Assembly (NCBI GenBank): GCA_015232455.1
Contig: JADFZQ010000009.1
Location: 62,001-126,000 of the forward strand
DNA: 64,000 bases
Source: Desulfamplus sp.
Lineage (GTDB): Bacteria > Desulfobacterota > Desulfobacteria > Desulfobacterales > Desulfobacteraceae
Reading direction: 5' to 3'
Made by a program: the position numbers and the translations under genes. Numbering within the stretch: position 1 is the stretch's first letter; the number at the start of each line of letters is the position of its first letter. Under the pieces are notes generated by a model. The model saw only the letters and a program-made list of their open reading frames with translations. It did no database searches and was not told the origin of the DNA. This document shows positions 25,962-35,199 of this stretch, piece after piece.

Positions 25962-28274
25962 ATGAAAATTTCAGACGTCAAGATCGGCACTAAACTTTAT
26001 TCAAGTTTTATCTGCGTAGTTATGATCTTTGCAGGCATAGCAGCTTATCAGATTTTTCAACTATATCAATTGGCTCAAATTCAAGATGCGGGTGCAAAAA
26101 GAGCAGCAGATTCAATTGAAGTTTTTGGTATTATGGAGCAGTTTAATTCAGTCTATACGGTAATTGCCGATGCTATTATAAATCGAGATATGGAAGAGAC
26201 AAAAGCCTCTTTTGAACAAATCAAAAAGAGTGCCAAAAGCAATATTGCCATATTGCATGGACTTGTAGATACGGCTGAAGAGAAAAGCTGGGCTGCTGAT
26301 TTTGAAACCGCATACGAAAATTATACTGATCTGTTTGAAAAGCAGATGCTGCCGATTCTCTTAAAAAGTGAATCTTTAAAAAACGGGCATCAGATTGAAT
26401 CTGCGGAAATGTCGGCTGATGAAGCCAAAATAAAAGAGCTTGACGATCAGGTTGACAAACTTAGAGTGGCTGCTGGAGTCCCGATTGCAAAGATAGTGGA
26501 GTCTTTGAAAGCAGAGTCTATTGAGGGTGATGAACTCTACGATACAATTGCTCAAAAAACTCGTATTGTCTCGATTACGCTTGCACTTGTTGGAATCATG
26601 GTGGCACTTTTTCTTGCATGGTTGATAACACGAGGTATTACCCGTCCTATCAACGCTTGTGTTGATGCTGCTAATAAAATAGCTGTTGGAAACACAGATG
26701 TTGAGCTTGACACTACAAGAAGAGATGAGCTTGGCATACTTCAGGTAGCAATGCAAAAAATGGTTCATGCTATCAACGCTCTTATCAAAGATGCAACTAT
26801 GCTTTCCACAGCCGCTGTGGCAGGCGAACTTGCAACCCGTGCAGATGCAGCAAAACATCATGGAGATTTTGGCAAAATAGTTACAGGTATTAATGAAACT
26901 CTTGATGCAGTGATTAAGCCCTTGAACGTGGCGGCAAAATATATTGATCGTATAAGTGTTGGGGATTTACCAGAAAAGATTACAGACGAATATCGGGGTG
27001 ATTTTAACAGCATAAAAAACAACCTTAATCTTCTTATTGATGCTATGAATAATGTTACTGAAGCTGCACAAACCATGTCTAAAGGTGATTTGACGGTCAA
27101 TGTGCAGGAGCGTTCCTCTTCTGATAAACTTATGCAGGCACTTAACTCCATGATAAGAAATTTGAAAGCTACAGTTGCAGTAGCTGAAACAATTGCCACA
27201 GGCGATCTCACGATCAAGGTAAACCTTCTTTCAGAAAAAGATACGTTAGGTCAGGCGTTAAAGCAGATGGTTATGGATTTAAGAGAGATTGTATTGGATG
27301 TTAAATCTGCTGCTAATAATGTATCTGGTGGTAGTCAGCAATTAAGTGCCACAGCCGAACAAATGTCTCAAGGAGCAACAGAACAGGCAGCCTCAGCAGA
27401 AGAGGCATCATCATCAATGGAAGAGATGTCAGCAAATATCAGCCAAAATGCAGAAAATGCCCAGCAGACAGAGCGTCTTGCAATACAGGCTGCAAATGAT
27501 GCAGCAAAAGGAGGAGAAGCAGTATCTAAAACTGTAGTTGCTATGAAATCTATTGCCGAGAAGATTTCAATTATTGAAGAGATAGCAAGACAGACAAATA
27601 TGCTTGCTCTTAATGCGGCAATTGAGGCAGCCCGTGCTGGTGAACATGGCAAGGGATTTGCCGTGGTTGCAGATGCAGTAAGAAAACTTGCAGAGAGAAG
27701 CCAAGCTGCTGCTGGAGAGATAAGTAAACTATCTATCACAAGTGTTCAGATTGCTGAAAATGCAGGCGAAATGCTTGAAAAAATGGTTCCTGATATAAGA
27801 AAAACAGCAGAGCTTGTTCAAGAGATCAATGCTGCATCAAATGAACAAAATACAGGTGCTGCACAGATAAATCAGGCACTTCAACAGCTTGATCAGATTA
27901 TTCAGCAGAATGCTTCAGCGTCAGAAGAGATGTCAGCAACCTCTGAGGAGCTTTCCTCTCAGGCTGATAACCTCCTTGATATAATTAACTATTTTAAGAT
28001 TGATTCATCTCATGGTGATGGGCAAAAGAGAGTTGGTGGTGGAAATAGGCAGTCTGAATTTCATGGCAAAAGTTCAGAAGGCAACCCAAAAAATAATGAT
28101 GCTTATACAAGAGCCTCAGAAAGCTATACAAAAGCAATTAGTGGTAGCAGAAGAAGAGCAATAACTAATATTCAACAAAGCTCCAGAACATCTAAAGGAG
28201 ATGGGATTTCCTTAGATATGGGCAGCATCAACCCAAATAATGACTCCCTTGATGATGAGTTTGAAAAATATTGA
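25962..28274 (+). CDS. Methyl-accepting chemotaxis protein with serial HAMP-like units
   Basis: 770 residues. Membrane segments near 13-32 and 202-222 enclose a four-helix-bundle-like periplasmic domain of about 170 residues. A HAMP domain follows ([19 protein letters not shown]), then further HAMP-like units ([41 protein letters not shown]). The signalling domain, about 440-680, has the canonical tip [20 protein letters not shown] flexible tail of about 80 Ser/Gly/Arg/Asn residues ends [15 protein letters not shown] has the aromatic-x-x-aromatic pattern of the NWETF tether that binds CheR/CheB. The second MCP shares this end. Confidence 0.93.
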   Translation: MKISDVKIGTKLYSSFICVVMIFAGIAAYQIFQLYQLAQIQDAGAKRAADSIEVFGIMEQFNSVYTVIADAIINRDMEETKASFEQIKKSAKSNIAILHGLVDTAEEKSWAADFETAYENYTDLFEKQMLPILLKSESLKNGHQIESAEMSADEAKIKELDDQVDKLRVAAGVPIAKIVESLKAESIEGDELYDTIAQKTRIVSITLALVGIMVALFLAWLITRGITRPINACVDAANKIAVGNTDVELDTTRRDELGILQVAMQKMVHAINALIKDATMLSTAAVAGELATRADAAKHHGDFGKIVTGINETLDAVIKPLNVAAKYIDRISVGDLPEKITDEYRGDFNSIKNNLNLLIDAMNNVTEAAQTMSKGDLTVNVQERSSSDKLMQALNSMIRNLKATVAVAETIATGDLTIKVNLLSEKDTLGQALKQMVMDLREIVLDVKSAANNVSGGSQQLSATAEQMSQGATEQAASAEEASSSMEEMSANISQNAENAQQTERLAIQAANDAAKGGEAVSKTVVAMKSIAEKISIIEEIARQTNMLALNAAIEAARAGEHGKGFAVVADAVRKLAERSQAAAGEISKLSITSVQIAENAGEMLEKMVPDIRKTAELVQEINAASNEQNTGAAQINQALQQLDQIIQQNASASEEMSATSEELSSQADNLLDIINYFKIDSSHGDGQKRVGGGNRQSEFHGKSSEGNPKNNDAYTRASESYTKAISGSRRRAITNIQQSSRTSKGDGISLDMGSINPNNDSLDDEFEKY

Positions 28275-28378
28275 GGATTATTGCAGACTCAAAAGTTGAT
28301 TGTCAGTTTGAAAAATATTGATTTAAAAGAGAAGTAAATAACAATCACTGATTCCCAAAATACTAAGGAGATAAAGTT

Positions 28379-30433
28379 ATGAAAAGAAATAGAAACATGG
28401 CTTTTTTTGTTTTGTTTGCAATAGTTATTGTGTTTACTCTCAGCAATTTGAATGTTCATGCCTCATCTTCAGCATCATCTGATGAGGCTGCTTCAATAGC
28501 AAAAGATGACAGCAATAAGCATCTTGCAAATGAAGATGAAAATAGCATTTTTACTAAAAGAGATGAAAATAAGAGATTTAACAAAGGGGAATCAGAAAGA
28601 AAAGAGAGCGAAGAAGAGAACAAACAAGAGCAAAGCAATAAAGTTGATGAAAAGAGTTTTATTCAAACTTATATGGTAATGATTGTGTCAATTGCAATTT
28701 TCATATTGTTTTTAGTTCTCTTTTTATATAAGGGAGCAGAAATATTAAGACGGATAAATATGCGAAAACAGGTTATCCTTACTGTATCTGTCTTAAATAT
28801 AATGATCGTTGTCTGCTCTTTGTTTGCCTCTATAAAGGTCAATATAATTGGAACTGAGTTAAAATCTATTGCCGAAGAGGATATGCCTTTGACCGAGATC
28901 ATTACTCAAATAACAGTCAATCAACTCTCACAATCTGTCTGGTTTGAAAGGATGCTAAGACATGGAGAGATGGTTCAGAGGGTTCCAGAGGCAGCAGTTG
29001 ATCTTGAAAATGCAAAAAAAGAGTATATGGATTATACCCTTTTAATTGATAAAGAGATACAACAAGGTGAACAGATAGCAAAACAGGCTATTCTTAGTGC
29101 AGATTCATTACAAAATAGAAATGAATTTGAAGAGATATTGAACCATCTTAAACAAATTGAAGAGATACATGCAGAGTATGAAGATGCTGTGCTAAATGTG
29201 GTTAAGTTGTTCAAGGAGCAGCAATTAACAAAAATTCAAGAGCTTACAGAAGATATTGGAGAGAGAGAAAGCAGGCTTAACAGTGATCTTAAGGAGTTTC
29301 TCAGAAGTGTTGAAAAATTTACTGAAGAGTCAACTGAAATTGCACATAATGAGGAGATTAAAACTTTAACTGGAATGATATTGCTATCAATAGCATCTCT
29401 TATCTTTGCTTTTATGATCTGCACAATGCTTCTTAAAAACATGCGTCAGATAGTTGATAATATTTATAGAAGTGCTGAAAATGTTGCTGCTGGAAGTCAG
29501 GAGATGAGTGCAACCGCCGAGCAGATGGCTGCTGGTGCTTCAGAGCAAGCAGCTTCTGCCGAGGAGGCTTCTGCCTCAATGGAAGAGATGACAGCAAATA
29601 TAATACAGAGTGCGGACAATTCACAGCAAACACAGCGAATTGCTGTGAAAGTTGCTGAAGATGCTGTAAGAGGCGGTGAAGCCGTCCAAAAAACTGTTGA
29701 GGCAATGAAGCAAATTTCAAGTAAAATTACAATTATTGAAGAGATTTCAAGACAGACAAACATGCTTGCACTAAATGCTGCGATTGAGGCTGCCCGTGCA
29801 GGAGAACATGGAAAAGGGTTTGCTGTGGTTGCTGATGCTGTCAGAAAACTTGCTGAAAGAAGTCAAACTGCTGCAAGTGAGATAAGCAATATTTCCGCAT
29901 CAAGTGTTGGAATTGCAGTTGAAGCTGGTGAAATGCTTGCCAAAATAGTGCCTGATATAAAAAAAACAGCCGATCTTGTTGAAGAGATCAATGCTGCTGC
30001 AAGTGAGCAGAAAACAGGCACAGAGCAGATAAATCAAGCACTTCAGCAGCTTGATCAGGTGATTCAGAGTAATGCTGCTGCTTCAGAAGAGATGTCTTCA
30101 ACATCAGAAGAGTTGGCTGCACAAGCTGAAACTCTTAAAAATTCAATCAATTTGCTGGATAATATCAGAGGGTTAGAGAGAAAAGATGAATTTTATAATT
30201 TTAAAGATAGTAGAAAGGATAGCTACTCCTCTAAAAAAGGACCTCGTAACACAGGTGGAATAACAAACCACTCTTTTGAAACAAATAAGAGGCAACAATC
30301 TGAACCTAATCCACATATTAGAAAACAACAGCCTGAAACAAAGTCTCACCTAAAAAAAGGTGGGATTCATATTGAAATGCACGACAGTGATCTTCAGACA
30401 GACAGACTTGATGATGATTTTGAAAAATATTGA
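28379..30433 (+). CDS. Methyl-accepting chemotaxis protein with four membrane segments and no HAMP
   Basis: 684 residues. A signal-like segment (about 8-28) is followed by 70 very polar residues (Ser/Glu/Lys/Asn), two close membrane segments (about 99-121 and 131-152), an extracytoplasmic helical region, and a further segment near 335-352. The signalling helices begin immediately ([20 protein letters not shown]) without a HAMP domain. The tip [19 protein letters not shown] matches the first MCP almost exactly, implying recent duplication of that half or shared arrays. The tail ends [11 protein letters not shown], again an F-x-x-Y tether. If the first segment is cleaved as a signal peptide, the Lys/Glu-rich leader would be outside the membrane. 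Confidence 0.9.
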   Translation: MKRNRNMAFFVLFAIVIVFTLSNLNVHASSSASSDEAASIAKDDSNKHLANEDENSIFTKRDENKRFNKGESERKESEEENKQEQSNKVDEKSFIQTYMVMIVSIAIFILFLVLFLYKGAEILRRINMRKQVILTVSVLNIMIVVCSLFASIKVNIIGTELKSIAEEDMPLTEIITQITVNQLSQSVWFERMLRHGEMVQRVPEAAVDLENAKKEYMDYTLLIDKEIQQGEQIAKQAILSADSLQNRNEFEEILNHLKQIEEIHAEYEDAVLNVVKLFKEQQLTKIQELTEDIGERESRLNSDLKEFLRSVEKFTEESTEIAHNEEIKTLTGMILLSIASLIFAFMICTMLLKNMRQIVDNIYRSAENVAAGSQEMSATAEQMAAGASEQAASAEEASASMEEMTANIIQSADNSQQTQRIAVKVAEDAVRGGEAVQKTVEAMKQISSKITIIEEISRQTNMLALNAAIEAARAGEHGKGFAVVADAVRKLAERSQTAASEISNISASSVGIAVEAGEMLAKIVPDIKKTADLVEEINAAASEQKTGTEQINQALQQLDQVIQSNAAASEEMSSTSEELAAQAETLKNSINLLDNIRGLERKDEFYNFKDSRKDSYSSKKGPRNTGGITNHSFETNKRQQSEPNPHIRKQQPETKSHLKKGGIHIEMHDSDLQTDRLDDDFEKY

Positions 30434-30484
30434 GGATTAGACAGAGTTAAAATTTGATAATTAGTTTGAAAACAATTGGAAAAA

Positions 30485-31354
30485 ATGACAGATTATAATT
30501 CACATAATGGCTCTGTAAGCCACCTTTCTATTGAGCTTTTTAGGGAGCTTGGGAATTTTATTCATGCTCAGATTGGCATTAAAATGCCTGATGCCAAGAG
30601 AAACATGGTAGAATCTCGCCTGCACAAGAGACTTATAAACCTAAACATGAGAAGTTATACAGAGTATTGCAAATATCTTTTTAGTGCCGAAGGAATTGAA
30701 AGAGAACTTCCAGAGTTCATTAATCAGATCACAACCAATAAAACAGATTTTTTCAGAGAGCCAGACCATTTTACATTTCTTATGGAACATGCTTTGCCTG
30801 AAATTGTAAAGAGATTCAAAACAGGGTCCACAAATAGGCTCTCATTGTGGTCTGCTGCCTGCTCCAGAGGGCATGAACCCTATACAGTTGCTATGACTCT
30901 GAATGAGTTTGCAAGGCAGAATCCAAGACTCTCATTAACATTTTCTGTGTTGGCTACAGATATTTCTACTCAAGTTCTTGAAGTGGCAAAGAAGGCTGTT
31001 TATAGCCATGATGAGATTGAACCTGTTCCAATGGAGCTTAGGAAAAGATATATTTTAAGGAGCAAAAATAGAAAAAAAGATATGGTGCGAATTGCTCCTG
31101 AATTAAGAAAAATGGTTCAATTCAGATGGATAAACCTCATAAGCAGTAAACTTGAGATAAGAGAACCTATGGATATTATATTTTGTAGAAACGTGATGAT
31201 CTATTTTGATAGACCAACACAAGAGAAATTGATAGAAAAACTTTGCGGTTATCTCAAGCCTAAGGGGTATCTTTTTGTTGGTCATTCTGAAGTTTTAAAT
31301 TGCCATAATACACCCCTTGCACCTATGGGACATGCAATTTATAAAAAGTTGTAA
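30485..31354 (+). CDS. cheR: CheR protein-glutamate methyltransferase
   Basis: About 290 residues. The N-terminal CheR helical domain has IGIKMPDAKRNMVESRLHKR; the SAM domain has TTNKTDFFREPDHF, LWSAACSRGHEPYTVAMTL (motif I), VLATDIS, IIFCRNVMIYFD and YLFVGHSEVL. It methylates MCP glutamates. ATG 30485 is preferred, with GGA six bases ahead; an in-frame TTG lies at 30476. Motif I reads CSRGHEPY where CST/SGEEPY is usual, a mild change. It follows the second MCP by about 50 bases, and the two MCPs carry C-terminal tethers that could recruit it. Confidence 0.92.
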   Translation: MTDYNSHNGSVSHLSIELFRELGNFIHAQIGIKMPDAKRNMVESRLHKRLINLNMRSYTEYCKYLFSAEGIERELPEFINQITTNKTDFFREPDHFTFLMEHALPEIVKRFKTGSTNRLSLWSAACSRGHEPYTVAMTLNEFARQNPRLSLTFSVLATDISTQVLEVAKKAVYSHDEIEPVPMELRKRYILRSKNRKKDMVRIAPELRKMVQFRWINLISSKLEIREPMDIIFCRNVMIYFDRPTQEKLIEKLCGYLKPKGYLFVGHSEVLNCHNTPLAPMGHAIYKKL

Positions 31355-31416
31355 TCTAAGAATAGCTATAACTTCCCTAAATGATTTGTGAAAATATAAA
31401 TAATCAATATTTACAA

Positions 31417-31445
31417 GTAGAGACGTACGGCTGTGCATCTCTAAG
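31417..31445. repeat. Family C hairpin before cheB
   Basis: GTAGAGACGTACGGC pairs with GTGCATCTCTAAG. The hairpin lies just ahead of cheB; the first in-frame GTG (31445) overlaps its last base, another reason to prefer a later start for cheB. A hairpin here could also affect mRNA stability between cheR and cheB. Confidence 0.7.
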
Positions 31446-31471
31446 TGATATTACAAAAGCAAATGGTGATA

Positions 31472-32548
31472 ATGAAAAATAAAATTCAAGTACTTATTGT
31501 TGATGATTCCGCATTAGTGCGTCAGGCTCTTTCAGATGTGCTCTCTTCTGACCCTGAAATTGAAGTTATGGCAACAGCATCAGACCCTTATATTGCTGCT
31601 TCTAAAATGAGAACTCAAGTTCCTGATGTCATCACCCTTGATGTTGAGATGCCACGCATGGATGGAATCACATTTCTTCAAAAGATAATGTCTCAACACC
31701 CAATACCTGTTGTTATCTGCTCAAGTCTTGCAGGAGAGGGAAGTGCTACTGCTTTTAAAGCACTTGAATATGGGGCTGTTGAAATTATTCAAAAACCGAG
31801 CATGGGGACAAAAAAGTTTATTGAAGAGTCAAGGATAAAAATTTGTGATACCATTAAAGCTGCTGCTCTCTCAAAAGCCAAAAAGATCAACGAATTCAGA
31901 AAAGTGCCTCCAAAACTTACTGCTGATGCTGTTATAGCAAAATCGAACAGCAGAGCTATGGTTGAAACAACCGATAAAATCGTGGCTGTTGGTGCATCAA
32001 CAGGTGGAACAGAAGCTCTAAGGGTTCTTTTAGAAGCATTGCCTACCGATTCTCCTGGTATTGTAATTGTACAGCACATGCCTGAAAATTTTACTAAAGC
32101 TTTTGCCAAAAGGTTAGACGGTCTATGCAAGGTTTCAGTGAAAGAAGCTGTGAATAATGACCCTGTGCTGCCGGGTCAAGTATTGATTGCCCCTGGAAAT
32201 GATCACATGCTGCTAAAACGGAGTGGGGCACGTTATTATGTTGAAGTCAAATCAGGACCCTTAGTTTCAAGGCACAGACCTTCAGTCGATGTTCTGTTCC
32301 GCTCAACAGCAAGATATGCGGGGCAAAATGCTGTTGGAGTTATAATGACAGGCATGGGTGATGATGGTGCACAAGGAATGCTCGAAATGAAAGAGGCAGG
32401 TGCCTTTACAATTGCTCAAGATGAAAAAACGTGCGTTGTATTTGGTATGCCCCATGAGGCTATCAAAAGAAATGCAGTTGACAGAGTCGTTCCACTTGAT
32501 GCTATTGCCAGAACTTTGTTGCAAAAATGTGGCAGATCTCATCTGTAA
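31472..32548 (+). CDS. cheB: CheB protein-glutamate methylesterase/deamidase
   Basis: About 358 residues from ATG 31472, which starts the receiver core directly ([20 protein letters not shown]). In-frame GTG 31445 and ATG 31463 are alternatives. Receiver: VDDSA acidic pair, [11 protein letters not shown] phospho-Asp, IQKPSM Lys. The esterase has the catalytic triad in order: Ser in [12 protein letters not shown], His in [14 protein letters not shown], Asp in [15 protein letters not shown]. It demethylates or deamidates MCPs when phosphorylated by CheA, opposing CheR. Complete and apparently functional. Confidence 0.93.
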   Translation: MKNKIQVLIVDDSALVRQALSDVLSSDPEIEVMATASDPYIAASKMRTQVPDVITLDVEMPRMDGITFLQKIMSQHPIPVVICSSLAGEGSATAFKALEYGAVEIIQKPSMGTKKFIEESRIKICDTIKAAALSKAKKINEFRKVPPKLTADAVIAKSNSRAMVETTDKIVAVGASTGGTEALRVLLEALPTDSPGIVIVQHMPENFTKAFAKRLDGLCKVSVKEAVNNDPVLPGQVLIAPGNDHMLLKRSGARYYVEVKSGPLVSRHRPSVDVLFRSTARYAGQNAVGVIMTGMGDDGAQGMLEMKEAGAFTIAQDEKTCVVFGMPHEAIKRNAVDRVVPLDAIARTLLQKCGRSHL

Positions 32549-32603
32549 AAAGATTGTTGTAGAATTTATGTGTAAAAATGTTATGGAAGATTTATAAATT
32601 GTT

Positions 32604-33164
32604 ATGATGGATACACGGGTTTTTATTAAAATAGGAGAATACTATGTAACTCAAGCACCAATATTTATTGGGACAGTATTGGGTTCATGTGTTGGAGTCT
32701 GTCTCTTTGAGAAACAGAAGCGTATTGGCGGATTGAATCATATTCTTTTACCGGGTAACCCTGATTTTGAACATTACAATGACTCTGCCCGCTATGGTAT
32801 CAATGCTATGGAAATTCTTATTAATGGAATTATGAAGATGGGGGGCAAAAAAGAGAATATTATTGCAAAAGCATTTGGTGGAGCATGTGTTACAAGCAGC
32901 TTTTCTTGTGAAAATGGACCTGGACAGAAAAACATTGAATTTGTAAGAAGATTTCTAAAAGACGAAAGGATAAAATTAGTGAGCTACGACTTGGGAGGCT
33001 ATGATATTCGCAAAATTTTTCTAAACTCAAATACTGGAGATGTATTTCTCAAACGCCTTAACTCATCTTTGTCCTCTAAAATCAACCAGATAGAAAAACA
33101 AAATTTAGAAAAGCAGAAGGCAGAGAAAAAACAACAAAAACATGTCATTGAACTTTTTGAATAA
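32604..33164 (+). CDS. cheD: CheD chemoreceptor glutamine deamidase, active-site residues intact
   Basis: 186 residues. FIGTVLGSCVGVCLFEK carries Thr24 and the catalytic Cys29; RIGGLNHILLPG carries His46; AKAFGGACV follows. These are the residues required by CheD for deamidating receptor Gln and for binding CheC where that exists. No cheC is present in the window. A Lys/Gln-rich tail of about 30 residues ends HVIELFE. It is 55 bases after cheB and 18 bases before the aspartoacylase-family gene. A second CheD homologue at 43740 lacks the Cys. Confidence 0.92.
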   Translation: MMDTRVFIKIGEYYVTQAPIFIGTVLGSCVGVCLFEKQKRIGGLNHILLPGNPDFEHYNDSARYGINAMEILINGIMKMGGKKENIIAKAFGGACVTSSFSCENGPGQKNIEFVRRFLKDERIKLVSYDLGGYDIRKIFLNSNTGDVFLKRLNSSLSSKINQIEKQNLEKQKAEKKQQKHVIELFE

Positions 33165-33182
33165 ATAGGCTTTAAATAAGCG

Positions 33183-34412
33183 ATGGAGCAAATGAGAACA
33201 AAAACAATAAAAAAACACCTTTTACCACTCTCAATGTCAGGTTCTGGAAGATTTATAAATTCAATCCATTATGGTTACGCAGGCAGGTATAAAAAGGTCT
33301 ATATCCAATCAGGGCTTCATGCTGAAGAAGCTCCTGGTTATATGGTTATGCACTATCTTCTTGAACTGCTTGATATTGCTGATAGTCAAGATAAAATTAG
33401 AGGTGAAATTATCTGTGTTCCAGCAGCAAATCCAATAGGTCTTGACCAGTGGTTTTATGATAGACCTCAAGGCAGGTTTGACACTTCAAATGGTGTCAAT
33501 TTTAACAGAAATTTTCCAGATATTGTTGAAGAGACGGCTAAAATAATTGAAAACCAGCTAACCAATGATCCTGATAAAAATAGAGATATAATAAGAGACG
33601 CAATGAAGATAGCAATTGATAATCTTCACCCAGAAGATGAGGCGGGTGCTTTAAAAAAACTGCTTTTCTCTCTATCTTTTGATGCTGATGTTGTGCTTGA
33701 TCTTCATTGTGATAATCAGGCTATAATGCACATTTATACAGGCGAATCTCTTTGGTCTAATTCCACCTCAAATACTAGCTCCAACTCAAACCAAACTCCA
33801 AACTTAGCTTCAAATCCAAAACAACCTTTTTCATCTGCTTGTGAGCTTGCAGCGTGGACAGGAGCTGAGGCAATTCTTTTAGCAGATGAGTCAGGAGGCG
33901 ACCCTTATGATGAGGCGTGCAGTAAAATCTGGTGTAAACTAAAAGAGCTATATCCAGATTATCCAATCTATCCATCTTGCCTTGCTGCTACCATTGAGTA
34001 TCGTGGGGAGGCAGATGTATCTGAAGAGCTTAACAGGCAAGATGCTATAAATCTTTACTCTTTTCTTCATCAGCAAGGATATTTAAGCGGTGATATTCCA
34101 TTAAAAATGCCAGAGCTAAAAATAGATGCAACCCCTTTAAGTGGAGTTGAACATATCAAAGCCCCTGTTTCAGGAATTGTAAATTTTTTAAGAAGACCCG
34201 GAGAGATGTTAAAGGCTGGAGATAAAGTAGCAGAGATTATGAATCCTTACTCTCAAAATGAAGAGAATAGAATAACTGAACTCTTTTGCAAAATAGATGG
34301 ACTTTTATTTTCTCTTACATCTGATAGAATGGCACGACAAGGAAGAATTCTTGCAAAAATTGCGGGTAAAAAGCCAATTGAGGGTAAAGGAAAGCATCTT
34401 TTGACAGCTTGA
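33183..34412 (+). CDS. Succinylglutamate desuccinylase/aspartoacylase-family deacylase
   Basis: 409 residues, zinc carboxypeptidase-like fold. GLHAEEAPGY supplies His46 and Glu49 and VLDLHCDN supplies His175 as metal ligands; NFNRNFPD (106-113) contains the substrate-binding Arg; ATIEYRGEAD holds the catalytic Glu. The C-terminal 110 residues form a biotinyl/lipoyl-like barrel (IKAPVSGIVNFLRRPGEMLKAGDKVAEI). Family members hydrolyse N-acyl amino acids or related amides. An Asn/Ser-rich insertion lies at about 194-217. It is 18 bases after cheD and ends the chemotaxis operon, so it may process an attractant or a receptor modification; this is conjecture. Confidence 0.85.
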   Translation: MEQMRTKTIKKHLLPLSMSGSGRFINSIHYGYAGRYKKVYIQSGLHAEEAPGYMVMHYLLELLDIADSQDKIRGEIICVPAANPIGLDQWFYDRPQGRFDTSNGVNFNRNFPDIVEETAKIIENQLTNDPDKNRDIIRDAMKIAIDNLHPEDEAGALKKLLFSLSFDADVVLDLHCDNQAIMHIYTGESLWSNSTSNTSSNSNQTPNLASNPKQPFSSACELAAWTGAEAILLADESGGDPYDEACSKIWCKLKELYPDYPIYPSCLAATIEYRGEADVSEELNRQDAINLYSFLHQQGYLSGDIPLKMPELKIDATPLSGVEHIKAPVSGIVNFLRRPGEMLKAGDKVAEIMNPYSQNEENRITELFCKIDGLLFSLTSDRMARQGRILAKIAGKKPIEGKGKHLLTA

Positions 34413-34462
34413 TAAAAGTAGAGAGAAAGAGAGAATAGAAGCATTTTTAATCTTCATTTTTT

Positions 34463-34590
34463 AGCCGATGGTTAAAACCATCGGCTAAGTTAAAAAAGTC
34501 CTCTTAAGAGGACTTGGAAAATTCAGCCCTGAGCTTTAGCTCTGGGTGATAAAAGGTTAAAAGCTCAAATTAAGACTGTGTAAAGTATAA
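34463..34590. repeat. Three-hairpin cassette with a family A end, inverted copy
   Basis: AGCCGATGG..CCATCGGCT, then AAGTCCTCTTAAGAGGACTT (34496-34515), then AGCCCTGAGCTTTAGCTCTGGG: the same three hairpins as at 6731 but in the opposite order. AAAGCTCAAATTAAGACTG..AAAGTATA at the right (34560-34590) is a degenerate family A end. It lies between the convergent aspartoacylase-family and cyclophilin genes and could terminate both. Confidence 0.72.
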
Positions 34591-34603
34591 TCATAAGATT
34601 TAT

Positions 34604-35101
34604 TTAACCCTCAACCACTTCTGCTTTAATAATGGTTACAGGCTCTTTTGGAACATCACTATGTCCTGCTTTGTTGCCAGTTGCAACTTGTTTGAGCTTA
34701 TTTACCACACCTTGCCCCTTAACAACCTTACCAAATACTGTATATCCCCACCCTTGAGGGGTCTTTGATGAAAAATTAAGAAAATCATTCTTTTTAACAT
34801 TAATGAAAAACTGAGCAGTTGCACTATGTGGATCAGATGTTCTTGCCATTGCAACTGTATAGGCATCATTTTTCAAACCATTGTCAGCCTCATTTTCAAT
34901 TGGCTCACGGGTTGGCTTTTCCTTCATATCTGCTGTCATGCCACCGCCTTGAACCATAAAACCATCAATGACTCTATGAAAAATTGTGCCGTCATAATGT
35001 CCAGCATTTACATAAGAGATAAAGTTCTCAACTGTTTTTGGAGCTTTTTCTGCATTAAGTTCTAAACAAATTTCGCCCATACTTGTTTCAAGTCTTACCA
35101 T
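34604..35101 (-). CDS. Cyclophilin-type peptidyl-prolyl cis-trans isomerase
   Basis: 165 residues, the size of cytoplasmic PpiB, with no signal peptide. [32 protein letters not shown] (catalytic FHR and QGG residues), [19 protein letters not shown] and [16 protein letters not shown] follow the cyclophilin order; the Trp that binds cyclosporin is present in PQGWGY. It catalyses prolyl isomerisation in folding. It lies downstream of the PEP carboxykinase gene but 98 bases away, so it probably has its own promoter. Confidence 0.93.
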   Translation of the reverse strand: MVRLETSMGEICLELNAEKAPKTVENFISYVNAGHYDGTIFHRVIDGFMVQGGGMTADMKEKPTREPIENEADNGLKNDAYTVAMARTSDPHSATAQFFINVKKNDFLNFSSKTPQGWGYTVFGKVVKGQGVVNKLKQVATGNKAGHSDVPKEPVTIIKAEVVEG

Positions 35102-35199
35102 TTTTATTCACCTAAAATTATTAAATTATATACTAATATTATTACCTATTGTTCACTAACTATTATTAACTATCTAATTATGTTAGATAAAATTTACAA

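Noticed and set aside
26376-26861. 161-codon Cys/His-rich minus-strand ORF
   Set aside because: It is antisense to the first MCP; the Cys richness reflects reverse-complement codons, not a zinc protein.
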